Source: Marinomonas shanghaiensis (GTDB lineage: Bacteria; Pseudomonadota; Gammaproteobacteria; Pseudomonadales; Marinomonadaceae). Taken from it: a stretch of DNA of 64,000 bases. Numbering within the stretch: position 1 is the first letter of the stretch; each line of letters begins with the position of its first letter. A program made the position numbers and the translations under genes. The DNA lies in assembly GCF_003259175.1 (NCBI RefSeq), contig NZ_QGOK01000003.1:558001-622000 (forward strand). The letters are read 5' to 3'. The notes beneath the pieces are model-generated. The model was not told where the DNA came from and did not search any database. It saw only the letters and a list, made by a program, of their open reading frames with translations. Shown one piece after another: positions 25,393 to 33,057 of the stretch.

Positions 25393-26148
25393 ATGGCTCG
25401 CAAAGCAAACATAGCAAGAGAAGAAATTCACCAAGCCTGCTGGGAATTGTTAGAGCAAAACAGCTTCCCTAATATTCCGCGTTTGGCTGAGTTCTTTATG
25501 AAAAAAGATGGCCGACGCTGCTCCAACACCACTCTCATGAATGCTATTGCTGAATGGGAGGATGCCTATAAAGATCAGCAACAGCATCAATTAAAAGAAC
25601 TAAGCGATATCCTTCAGCCGGTATTTAAACGCTTTTCTAGAGAAGTGACCCAACAGCTCGGGCAATTATTAGATGAAAAGTCTTCTGATCTTGAGCAACA
25701 CCAAATACGTAAACTAGAAGCAACACAAAGTGGTTATTTGTCACTGTCTTCAGCGTTAATTGAGTTACAGGAAGCCCATGACGCATTGATCATGGAGCAC
25801 AAGACAGTCTGTGATGACGCTGTGATGGCCAAGCAAAAATTGGCATTGAGTGAGCAACGATATCAAGACGTCATGACTCAAAATGCCGTGCTAACGAACC
25901 AGATCAAACAGGAACAAAAGGACAATCAAGAGCTCAGAATCAATCTTTCCCAAAAAGAAGTGGACTTAGCCAAACAAGACAATACCTTGACTAGGCTGCA
26001 CGAGGAAAATACAAAACTGGCTAGTGCACTGGAAGATAACAGGAAGGATAAAATGGAAAATGACGAGATAAAATGGCAAGAAATGGCAAAAAAACTCGAC
26101 ACACTGACTCGCTCGCTGAAAACCATGTCACGCAAAGATAGAGGCTAG
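25393..26148 (+). CDS. KfrA-like DNA-binding coiled-coil protein
   Basis: A 251-aa protein with an N-terminal KfrA-type helical DNA-binding domain (about 1-80; REEIHQACWELLEQN, FPNIPRLAEFF) and a long heptad coiled coil (about 85-235). KfrA of broad-host-range plasmids is an autorepressor with a rod-like tail linked to partition. Here the gene stands alone in chromosomal housekeeping context, without par, rep or mobility genes. Its start has AGGGGAA a few bases upstream, just after the long palindrome at 25326-25366, which suggests autoregulation. Confidence 0.78.
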   Translation: MARKANIAREEIHQACWELLEQNSFPNIPRLAEFFMKKDGRRCSNTTLMNAIAEWEDAYKDQQQHQLKELSDILQPVFKRFSREVTQQLGQLLDEKSSDLEQHQIRKLEATQSGYLSLSSALIELQEAHDALIMEHKTVCDDAVMAKQKLALSEQRYQDVMTQNAVLTNQIKQEQKDNQELRINLSQKEVDLAKQDNTLTRLHEENTKLASALEDNRKDKMENDEIKWQEMAKKLDTLTRSLKTMSRKDRG

Positions 26149-26211
26149 AAACAATAACCGTTATAATGCCGTACGATTTGTATTCGCGTCCCCATTATTT
26201 AAGAAGAGAAG

Positions 26212-27126
26212 ATGAGCAATAAACAATCTGCCATTCGTGATTTAACCACCATCAAAGACTTCATTCGTTGGACATTTAGTCGTTTCAAAAAAGCTGACTT
26301 GTTTTATGGTCATGGCACAGATAACCCATGGGATGAAGCGGTTCATCTGGTCATGGGGGCATTAAAGCTACCCTTGGACTTTGATCGTGATATGCTCGAT
26401 TGTGCACTGACTTATAATGAAAAAAAACACATTCTTAAGTTAGTACAAACGCGCATCACTAAGCGTGAACCATTGCCGTATCTTTTAGGCGAAGCATGGT
26501 TTATGGGGCTGCCATTTAAAGTCACTAAAGATACGTTGATCCCACGCTCTCCAATCCTTTCTTTATTAGAAAGTGAATTTGTGCCTTGGTTGAAAAACTA
26601 TCCATTAAATATCTTAGATATGTGTACAGGCTCTGGCTGCTTGGGCATAGCGGCCGCTTTAGTATTTGAGGACGCTGACGTCGATATTTCAGATATCAGC
26701 GAAGCCGCTTTATTGGTGGCCAATGAAAACATTGTACGCCATCAGGTAGAGGACAGAGTCCGTGCTATTCATTCGGACATGTTTAAAGGATTAGTTGGCA
26801 AGCAATATGATCTTATTATTTGCAATCCACCGTATGTGGATGCCGAAGACTTTGAAAACGCTCCAGCAGAATTTCATAATGAGCCAGAATTGGCTTTAAC
26901 ATCCGGAGAAGATGGCCTCAATTTTACCCACGATTTTTTAGCCCAAGTCGCGCATTATCTGCAAGATGACGGTATATTAGTCTACGAAGTAGGAAACACC
27001 GAAACCGCCTTACAAGCCGCTTATCCAAACACTCCCTTCATGTGGGTTGAATTAGAGCAGGGTGGAAACGGTGTTTTTATCCTAACCAAAGAACAACTTA
27101 TCGAACTATTACAAGAGCAGAAATAG
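26212..27126 (+). CDS. prmB: Ribosomal protein L3 N5-glutamine methyltransferase PrmB
   Basis: SAM-dependent methyltransferase that modifies a Gln of ribosomal protein uL3. The SAM motif is ILDMCTGSGCLGIA and the catalytic substrate motif is IICNPPYVDAED. The N-terminal helical domain (about 1-90) and length of 304 aa fit PrmB rather than PrmC, and prmB upstream of aroC is a conserved order in gammaproteobacteria. ATG 26212 follows the purine-rich AAGAAGAGAAG. Its stop is three bases before aroC. Confidence 0.93.
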   Translation: MSNKQSAIRDLTTIKDFIRWTFSRFKKADLFYGHGTDNPWDEAVHLVMGALKLPLDFDRDMLDCALTYNEKKHILKLVQTRITKREPLPYLLGEAWFMGLPFKVTKDTLIPRSPILSLLESEFVPWLKNYPLNILDMCTGSGCLGIAAALVFEDADVDISDISEAALLVANENIVRHQVEDRVRAIHSDMFKGLVGKQYDLIICNPPYVDAEDFENAPAEFHNEPELALTSGEDGLNFTHDFLAQVAHYLQDDGILVYEVGNTETALQAAYPNTPFMWVELEQGGNGVFILTKEQLIELLQEQK

Positions 27127-27129
27127 CCT

Positions 27130-28227
27130 ATGTCTGGTAATACATTTGGAACACTTTTTAAAGTTACTACCTTCGGTGAAAGCCATGGTCTGGCGCTTGG
27201 CGCCATTGTTGATGGGTGCCCACCAGGCATTGAACTTTGCGAAGCGGATTTACAACGCGATTTAGACTTGCGTAAACCCGGTACGTCTAGACACACAACT
27301 CAACGACGTGAAGCCGATGAAGTAAAAATCTTATCTGGCGTCTTTGATGGCAAAACCACAGGAACACCGATTGGTTTAATGATTGAAAATACCGATCAGC
27401 GCTCAAAAGATTATGGCAATATTGCAGACACCTTCCGTCCTGCCCATGCCGATTATACTTATGATCAAAAGTATGGTTTCCGCGATTATCGTGGTGGCGG
27501 TCGTTCATCTGCTCGTGAAACCGCGATGCGTGTCGCCGCCGGCGCCATTGCCAAGAAATACTTGAAGCAACAATTCGGTATCGAAATCCAAGGTTTCTTG
27601 TCTCAACTTGGTCCCATTAAATTGGAGGTCAAAGACCTAAGCCAAGTCTATGACAACAGCTTTTTCAGCCCAGACCCCGATGCTATTCCTCAGCTCGAAG
27701 AATACATGACAGCATTACGTCGTGAAGGCGATTCTGTGGGGGCAAAAATCACGGTTATTGCTAAAAATTTAATGCCCGGTCTAGGCGAGCCCGTTTTTGA
27801 TCGTCTTGATGCAGATATCGCTAAAGCCATCATGAGTATTAACGCGGTGAAAGGCGTTGAAATTGGTGACGGTTTTGACGTTGTGGAGCAAAAAGGTAGC
27901 CAACACCGTGACGAAATGACACCTGAAGGTTTTTTAAGCAATCACGCAGGCGGTGTGTTGGGCGGTATTTCATCAGGCCAAGATATTGTGGTGCATATGG
28001 CATTAAAACCCACATCGAGCATCACTATCCCTGGTAAAAGCATCGACCGCGCAGGCAACCCGATCGAAGTCATCACCAAAGGTCGTCATGACCCTTGTGT
28101 TGGTATTCGAGCGACCCCGATTGCCGAGGCAATGTTGGCCCTCACGATTATGGATCATTTGCTGAGACACAGAGCGCAAAATGCTGATGTCGTCTGTCCA
28201 ACACCCATTATAAAAGGCCAAGCTTAA
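27130..28227 (+). CDS. aroC: Chorismate synthase
   Basis: FMN-dependent last step of the shikimate pathway, converting EPSP to chorismate. Signature segments are [23 protein letters not shown]-like [25 protein letters not shown] and [16 protein letters not shown]. The length of 365 aa is normal. It forms an operon with prmB and is closed by a strong terminator at 28250. Its product feeds aromatic amino acids and folate; pabC lies elsewhere in this window. Confidence 0.97.
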   Translation: MSGNTFGTLFKVTTFGESHGLALGAIVDGCPPGIELCEADLQRDLDLRKPGTSRHTTQRREADEVKILSGVFDGKTTGTPIGLMIENTDQRSKDYGNIADTFRPAHADYTYDQKYGFRDYRGGGRSSARETAMRVAAGAIAKKYLKQQFGIEIQGFLSQLGPIKLEVKDLSQVYDNSFFSPDPDAIPQLEEYMTALRREGDSVGAKITVIAKNLMPGLGEPVFDRLDADIAKAIMSINAVKGVEIGDGFDVVEQKGSQHRDEMTPEGFLSNHAGGVLGGISSGQDIVVHMALKPTSSITIPGKSIDRAGNPIEVITKGRHDPCVGIRATPIAEAMLALTIMDHLLRHRAQNADVVCPTPIIKGQA

Positions 28228-28249
28228 GCCTTTAAAAACGGTAAATAAC

Positions 28250-28281
28250 AAGCCGCTATGTTGCTAATAGCGGCTTTTTTA
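28250..28281 (+). terminator. Terminator after aroC
   Basis: AAGCCGCTA (28250-28258) pairs with TAGCGGCTT (28268-28276), nine-base loop, followed by further T. Confidence 0.9.
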
Positions 28282-28309
28282 TTTTGATCTTTCAGGACAA
28301 GGTTATTGT

Positions 28310-28867
28310 ATGGTCACTAAACTCGGCACTACCGTCATTCGAATTCGTGTTGGCTCAACCAATCCCGTCAAAGTCAACGCAGCCAGACACGCTTTTTCAC
28401 AGGCTTATCCTAACCACATTATTCATTGTGAAGGGCAACATGCGCCGTCTGGCGTTGCTGATCAACCAATGACAGAAGCAGACACTCGTCTTGGGGCACA
28501 AAACAGAGCCCGCTATTGTTTTGAAAATGCTAGCTCCGACATGAATTTTTTTGTGGCGATGGAAGGAGGCGTGGATGCATTCGAGGAGGGCGCTGCTACC
28601 TTTGCCTATGTGGCTATTATGGATGATAAAGGAAAACTAATGACGGGGCGTTCTGCTAACTTACCTTTACCAAACAAGATTTATCAACGCTTACAGGCGA
28701 ATGAAGAACTCGGAATCGTTATGGACGAATTATTCAATACGGATAATATCCGTCAAAAAGGCGGAGCTATTGGCTTATTGACCAATCATGCTGCCACCAG
28801 AGAAAGCGTCTATACACAAGCACTGGTTCTTGCATTAGCGCCGGCACTTCACCCAGAACACTACTAA
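28310..28867 (+). CDS. yjjX: Inosine/xanthosine triphosphatase YjjX
   Basis: A 185-aa ITPase/XTPase that cleans non-canonical purine nucleotides. Markers are RVGSTNPVKVNAARHAF at the N-terminus, ADTRLGAQNRA, VAMEGGVD and the C-terminal GLLTNHAATRESVY. Length and motifs are those of the YjjX (PRRC1-like) family. It is the first gene after the aroC terminator; yjjG follows after 48 bases, so both may be nucleotide-house-cleaning enzymes on one transcript. Confidence 0.92.
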   Translation: MVTKLGTTVIRIRVGSTNPVKVNAARHAFSQAYPNHIIHCEGQHAPSGVADQPMTEADTRLGAQNRARYCFENASSDMNFFVAMEGGVDAFEEGAATFAYVAIMDDKGKLMTGRSANLPLPNKIYQRLQANEELGIVMDELFNTDNIRQKGGAIGLLTNHAATRESVYTQALVLALAPALHPEHY

Positions 28868-28915
28868 TACAGGGCATTTACGTTTTTATGGTTCAAAAAT
28901 ACAAAAGTGAAAGCA

Positions 28916-29596
28916 ATGAAGTATAAATGGATTCTCTTTGACGCGGATGAAACACTTTTTCATTTCGATAATTTCGCTGGTCTAAAACACATGTTTGCTA
29001 AACATGGCGTTACTTTTGAAAAAGCAGAATATGATGAATACCAAATCGTCAATAAACAACTCTGGGTAGACTATCAAAACGGTCACATCAGCGCCGAACA
29101 ATTACAAACACGTCGCTTTGCGTTATGGAGTGAACGATTATCGATCAGTACCAAAGAACTTAACAAACAATTTTTAGATGCCATGGCGGATATCTGCAAG
29201 ACATTACCAGGGGCGATTGAACTGGTAGAACATTTGCATGAAAGCAAAATAAACATGGGCATTATTACGAATGGTTTTGCTCAGTTACAGAAAATCCGCC
29301 TCGAGCGTACAGGATTATTGCCGTATTTTTCACCGGTAGTGATTTCAGAACTGGTCGGTGTTGCTAAGCCACATCCTAAAATATTTGAACATGCCTTAGA
29401 ACACATGGACTCACCAGATAAAAACCAGATATTAATGGTCGGCGATACGTTGGAGTCGGATATCTTGGGTGGCAACAACTTTGGTTTTGACACATGCTGG
29501 CTTAATCACCACGACAAGATACATCCAGAAGAGATTCGACCAACTTACCAAGTCAATTCACTCATTGAGTTATTGGATAAAGTTAAACGCTGGTAA
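28916..29596 (+). CDS. yjjG: Pyrimidine 5'-nucleotidase YjjG-like (HAD)
   Basis: A 226-aa HAD subfamily IA phosphatase. Motif I is ILFDADETLFHFD, motif II the Thr in IITNGFAQLQ, motif III the Lys in GVAKPHPKIF and motif IV MVGDTLESDILGG, matching the YjjG (TIGR02254) pattern. E. coli YjjG dephosphorylates non-canonical pyrimidine nucleotides. ATG 28916 matches the E. coli N-terminus better than the in-frame GTG at 28907. It converges with the SulP gene. Confidence 0.9.
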   Translation: MKYKWILFDADETLFHFDNFAGLKHMFAKHGVTFEKAEYDEYQIVNKQLWVDYQNGHISAEQLQTRRFALWSERLSISTKELNKQFLDAMADICKTLPGAIELVEHLHESKINMGIITNGFAQLQKIRLERTGLLPYFSPVVISELVGVAKPHPKIFEHALEHMDSPDKNQILMVGDTLESDILGGNNFGFDTCWLNHHDKIHPEEIRPTYQVNSLIELLDKVKRW

Positions 29597-29634
29597 CTCA
29601 AAAATTAAGCCAATAGGACCATAATATGCAATCA

Positions 29635-29674
29635 TTCACTATTTCCGATAATAACATTTATCGGAAATAGTGAA
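29635..29674. repeat. Perfect 17-bp inverted repeat
   Basis: TTCACTATTTCCGATAA (29635-29651) and its exact complement (29658-29674) flank TAACAT. No T run follows on either strand, so it is not a standard terminator. It lies in the 210-base gap between convergent yjjG and the SulP gene; the rest of the gap shows nothing recognisable. Confidence 0.75.
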
Positions 29675-29806
29675 GATGTATTAACATGTTTCGCTGTAAT
29701 TAGATCTCTCAGATGCTAAGCATCTAGAAATCATGGTTGGTGTTCTGGTTTAACCTCATTTCTTTTTAACAAAACACCAACTAAAGTTTTCAGTTCATGT
29801 TAAATA

Positions 29807-31297
29807 TCAGTGTCCGCCCATGACTTTTTCGATTTCTTTTGGATCGTTGTGCACAGCAAATTTATCGACTACGGTTTCTGTCGCAGCATTCATACCCACT
29901 AACTCAACGTCTGCACCTTCACGGCGGAATTTGATCACAACTTTATCTAAAGAAGACACAGAAGTAATATCCCAAAAATGCGCATTAGTTAGGTCAATAA
30001 CCACTTTATTGACAGCCTCTTTAAAATCAAATGACTCAACAAAAGCTTCAGATGATGCGAAAAACACTTGGCCAATCACACGATATGTACGAACGGATTT
30101 GTCGTCATTTTGCTCTGTTTTTACTATCATGAAACGGCCAATCTTATTGGCAAAAAACAAAGTAGCGAGTAAAACACCAACAAACACACCCAATGCTAGA
30201 TTATGAGTCCACACCACAATAATCACGGTAGTGATCATCACAATATTAGTGGATAAAGGATGTTTTTTAAGATTGGTAATGGAACTCCACGAAAAAGTAC
30301 CAATTGACACCATGATCATAACCGCGACCAAGGCTGCCATGGGGATTTGTTTTATCCACTCGCCCAAAAACACCACCATAATCAAAAGAAGTGTTCCTGC
30401 AATAAAGGTGGACAAGCGCCCTCTACCACCCGATTTTACGTTAATAATCGATTGACCTATCATGGCGCAACCCGCCATACCACCGAGTAAACCCGCCCCT
30501 ATATTAGCAATACCTTGGCCTTTGCATTCACGATTACGATCGCTTTTTGTATCGGTAAGATCATCAACAATGGCCGCTGTCATCATGGATTCTAATAAGC
30601 CAACTACCGCCAAACCAATTGAATAAGGCAAGATAATCAACAATGTGTCTAGATTTAAAGGTACGTCAGGCCACAAAAAGATAGGCAAAGTATCAGGCAG
30701 TTCACCCATATCCCCAACAGTACGAATGTCCAAGCCTACTATCATGGCAAAGGCCGTCAATACGACAATGCAGACCAAAGGTGAAGGCAGGCTTCTACCA
30801 ATGACAGGCACATAAGGGAAAAGGTAAATAATACCCAAACCTACCGCCGTCATGGCATAAACGTGCCAAGTAACATTGGTTAATTCAGGTAACTGAGCCA
30901 TAAAAATTAGGATCGCCAAGGCATTCACAAATCCCGTCACCACAGACCGCGAGACAAACCGCATTAGACTGCCTAACTTAATGTACCCCGCCATAATCTG
31001 GATCACCCCCGTTAGCAAGGTCGCCGCCAACAAATATTCCAAGCCATGCTCTTTAACCAAGGTAACCATCAGCAAAGCCATCGCACCCGTTGCGGCCGAA
31101 ATCATACCTGGGCGCCCTCCTACAAAGGCTATGACCACAGCGATACAAAAGGAAGCGTACAAGCCGACTTTGGGGTCAACACCGGCAATAATAGAGAACG
31201 CGATCGCTTCTGGTATCAAGGCTAAGGCCACAACAGTACCGGCTAATACATCCCCGCGGATGTTAGAGAACCATTCCATTTTCATTTTTTCGAGCAT
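29807..31297 (-). CDS. SulP-family anion transporter with STAS domain
   Basis: A 496-aa inner-membrane anion transporter (sulfate, bicarbonate or similar). About 11 hydrophobic segments (about 10-390) include the SulP signature [19 protein letters not shown] and the conserved [15 protein letters not shown]; the C-terminal STAS domain (about 400-490) contains [20 protein letters not shown]. No carbonic anhydrase or sulfate-assimilation gene is adjacent, so the substrate is open. The start has AAGG six bases upstream. Several short palindromes lie in its 342-base upstream gap. Confidence 0.9.
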   Translation of the reverse strand: MLEKMKMEWFSNIRGDVLAGTVVALALIPEAIAFSIIAGVDPKVGLYASFCIAVVIAFVGGRPGMISAATGAMALLMVTLVKEHGLEYLLAATLLTGVIQIMAGYIKLGSLMRFVSRSVVTGFVNALAILIFMAQLPELTNVTWHVYAMTAVGLGIIYLFPYVPVIGRSLPSPLVCIVVLTAFAMIVGLDIRTVGDMGELPDTLPIFLWPDVPLNLDTLLIILPYSIGLAVVGLLESMMTAAIVDDLTDTKSDRNRECKGQGIANIGAGLLGGMAGCAMIGQSIINVKSGGRGRLSTFIAGTLLLIMVVFLGEWIKQIPMAALVAVMIMVSIGTFSWSSITNLKKHPLSTNIVMITTVIIVVWTHNLALGVFVGVLLATLFFANKIGRFMIVKTEQNDDKSVRTYRVIGQVFFASSEAFVESFDFKEAVNKVVIDLTNAHFWDITSVSSLDKVVIKFRREGADVELVGMNAATETVVDKFAVHNDPKEIEKVMGGH

Positions 31298-31639
31298 AAG
31301 TTACCTTTTTATAAGCATACCAATACAATCGCACCCAGTGCGAAGCATTAGGGACTTCCAGTTAGAAATATTAAACAGAGTAAAAATTAAAATTACATTA
31401 TGATTTGGCAAAAAATGCCCACAACCAGCTGACTATACAGTGGCAGTATAGAGATATCGTCTCACAGATGTGTGACGAAAAGATGAGAAAACTTAGGGTG
31501 GCGTAAGACGCAAAATACTATCCCTTTTGGGGTTTTAAGAAAAATATATCTTAACAAAATATTGACATTAGTCAACTAAAGCACTACTGAGTTATCCCTA
31601 AAATAACCCAGTGCATGTCCTTCATTAGTCGACCTTGCG
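31298..31639. promoter_or_regulatory. SulP upstream gap with short palindromes
   Basis: No gene is seen in this 342-base gap. It holds TCGCAC-CCA-GTGCGA (31329-31343, about 30 bases before the SulP start), CTATAC-N7-GTATAG (31433-31451), TTGAC-ATTA-GTCAA (31562-31575), and ACTGAGTTAT/ATAACCCAGT (31586-31612, one mismatch) just past the MFS gene. The first could be an operator for the SulP gene, the last a weak end of the MFS transcript. No assignment to a known regulator is possible. Confidence 0.35.
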
Positions 31640-32797
31640 CTAATTACGTATTGATTTATAACGATTAATCCACACCATTATGAGTGCTAAAAACGATAGC
31701 ACTGCAGCGGCGCTTGGAATCCACGCAAAGCCAAAACCAATACTAATCACCAATCCCCCCAGGGCGGCACCTAAAGCATTCCCTAAATTGAATGCACCTA
31801 TATTAATAGATGAAGCCAATCCTGGCGCTTTGTCAGCGATTTTCATTACTTGCATCTGTAGTGGTGGTCCACTGCCGAAAATCACGGTACCCCATAATAA
31901 AACAGTCAGCCCAGCCCCAAGCGTGGTTGTCGCGGTAAAACGAAACAGTAACAGTACCAGCACTTGCAAACCAAGAAAGACAAACAAAGCTAAATCTGGT
32001 GATTTGTCTGTGACCTTACCGCTAATATAATTGCCTAATGTAAAACCAATACCAATCAACATCAGCATGGTGGCAATGACGTTGTCTGTTGCCAGAGCCA
32101 AGGTCTGCATCACAGGGGCAATATAGGTATACAGCGTAAACATGGAACCTGCACACATGACGGTTGTCGCAAACGCGCGCAATGCAGCAGGCTGCATGAT
32201 GGCTTTCAGCTCCGTTTTAACATCGGGTTTTTGTGCTCGTTCCATGGCTGGCAAGCTACGACTAATGCCAAAAATTGCCACCACCCCTAACACCGCCGTC
32301 ACCGCGAAGGAAAGCCGCCAATCGAACGTTTGCCCTAACCAGGTAGTAATGGGAACACCAACTATATTGGCAATGGTTAAGCCCAAAAAGATAGACGCAA
32401 CCGCCGAGCCTTTTTTATGATATGGCGCTAAATTCATCGCTACTACGGCACCAATACCAAAAAAAGCACCATGGGAAAGACTGGTAATGATGCGTGATAA
32501 CAAGAATGTTTCATAATTCACTGCCGCAGCGGAAAGTAAATTCCCCACTACAAATACGGCCATCAAAGCAAGCAGTGATGTTTTATGACTATATTTGGTT
32601 AAATACAGTGTAATCAGTGGCGCTCCAACCATTACACCAACCGCGTAAGCACTAATAAGCAGGCCTGCTGCTGGGATTGATGCATTCACACCCTCCGCAA
32701 TGACTGGCAGTAATCCCATAGGCATAAATTCTGTGGTACCTATTCCAAAAGTACCCAATGCAATAGCAAAAATGCCCCATTGATAAGCAGCAAGCAT
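31640..32797 (-). CDS. MFS transporter, AraJ-like efflux family
   Basis: A 385-aa major facilitator with 12 predicted membrane helices. The N-terminal GTFGIGTTEFMPMGLLP and SLSHGAFFGIG segments are typical of the AraJ/NepI/Cml drug or sugar efflux (DHA1-type) group. Substrate unknown. The reading frame extends to 32830, but ATG 32797 has GGAG seven bases upstream and begins right before the first helix. It is transcribed alone, downstream of the terminator of the copper operon. Confidence 0.85.
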   Translation of the reverse strand: MLAAYQWGIFAIALGTFGIGTTEFMPMGLLPVIAEGVNASIPAAGLLISAYAVGVMVGAPLITLYLTKYSHKTSLLALMAVFVVGNLLSAAAVNYETFLLSRIITSLSHGAFFGIGAVVAMNLAPYHKKGSAVASIFLGLTIANIVGVPITTWLGQTFDWRLSFAVTAVLGVVAIFGISRSLPAMERAQKPDVKTELKAIMQPAALRAFATTVMCAGSMFTLYTYIAPVMQTLALATDNVIATMLMLIGIGFTLGNYISGKVTDKSPDLALFVFLGLQVLVLLLFRFTATTTLGAGLTVLLWGTVIFGSGPPLQMQVMKIADKAPGLASSINIGAFNLGNALGAALGGLVISIGFGFAWIPSAAAVLSFLALIMVWINRYKSIRN

Positions 32798-32836
32798 ACA
32801 AAGACTCCGATCATTTTGATTCATAATCAATAAACA

Positions 32837-32867
32837 AAATAAGCCAAGAGAATCGCTTGGCTTATTT
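32837..32867 (-). terminator. Terminator of the merR-copA operon
   Basis: AAATAAGCCAAG (32837-32848) and CTTGGCTTATTT (32856-32867) form a perfect 12-bp stem with a 7-base loop; on the minus strand the stem end runs into TTATTTTGTTTATT. It separates the copper operon from the MFS gene. Confidence 0.72.
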
Positions 32868-32908
32868 AATGAAAGCGCATTTTATAGTAAGTGTAAGCAA
32901 ATTTCCCT

Positions 32909-32946
32909 GCTAATTACCCTACTCATCGCTAATTGCCCTGTTCATC
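32909..32946. repeat. 19-bp tandem direct repeat
   Basis: GCTAATTACCCTACTCATC (32909-32927) is followed directly by GCTAATTGCCCTGTTCATC (32928-32946), three differences. It lies between the small copper-linked ORF and the operon terminator. Confidence 0.65.
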
Positions 32947-32961
32947 GATAGGGCTGTTAGT

Positions 32962-33057
32962 TTAGTCAGGTCGCTTGCTGTGTTTTTTCGGCCACCAAAA
33001 CCAGAAAATAACAAACGCTATTAATAAAATCCCAATCATATTAATGAGTATGCTCAC
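32962..33057 (-). CDS. Tiny membrane protein overlapping the end of copA
   Basis: A 31-codon reading frame starting at GTG that overlaps the copA stop by three bases (GTGA). The product is one hydrophobic helix, ILINMIGILLIAFVIFWFWW, followed by a basic tail PKKHSKRPD. The Trp/Phe-rich helix resembles the N-terminal anchor of small cupredoxin-type proteins found in copper operons, but no copper-binding domain follows. Support is the translational overlap, the clear membrane helix and position in the operon. Whether it is a helper of CopA or a truncated relic is unknown. Confidence 0.55.
   Translation of the reverse strand: MSILINMIGILLIAFVIFWFWWPKKHSKRPD

Noticed and set aside
25393..26148. 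Integrated plasmid suggested by the KfrA-like gene
   Set aside because: No rep, par, mobilisation, integrase or attachment sequences are nearby; the flanks (sppA, prmB-aroC) are core chromosomal genes.
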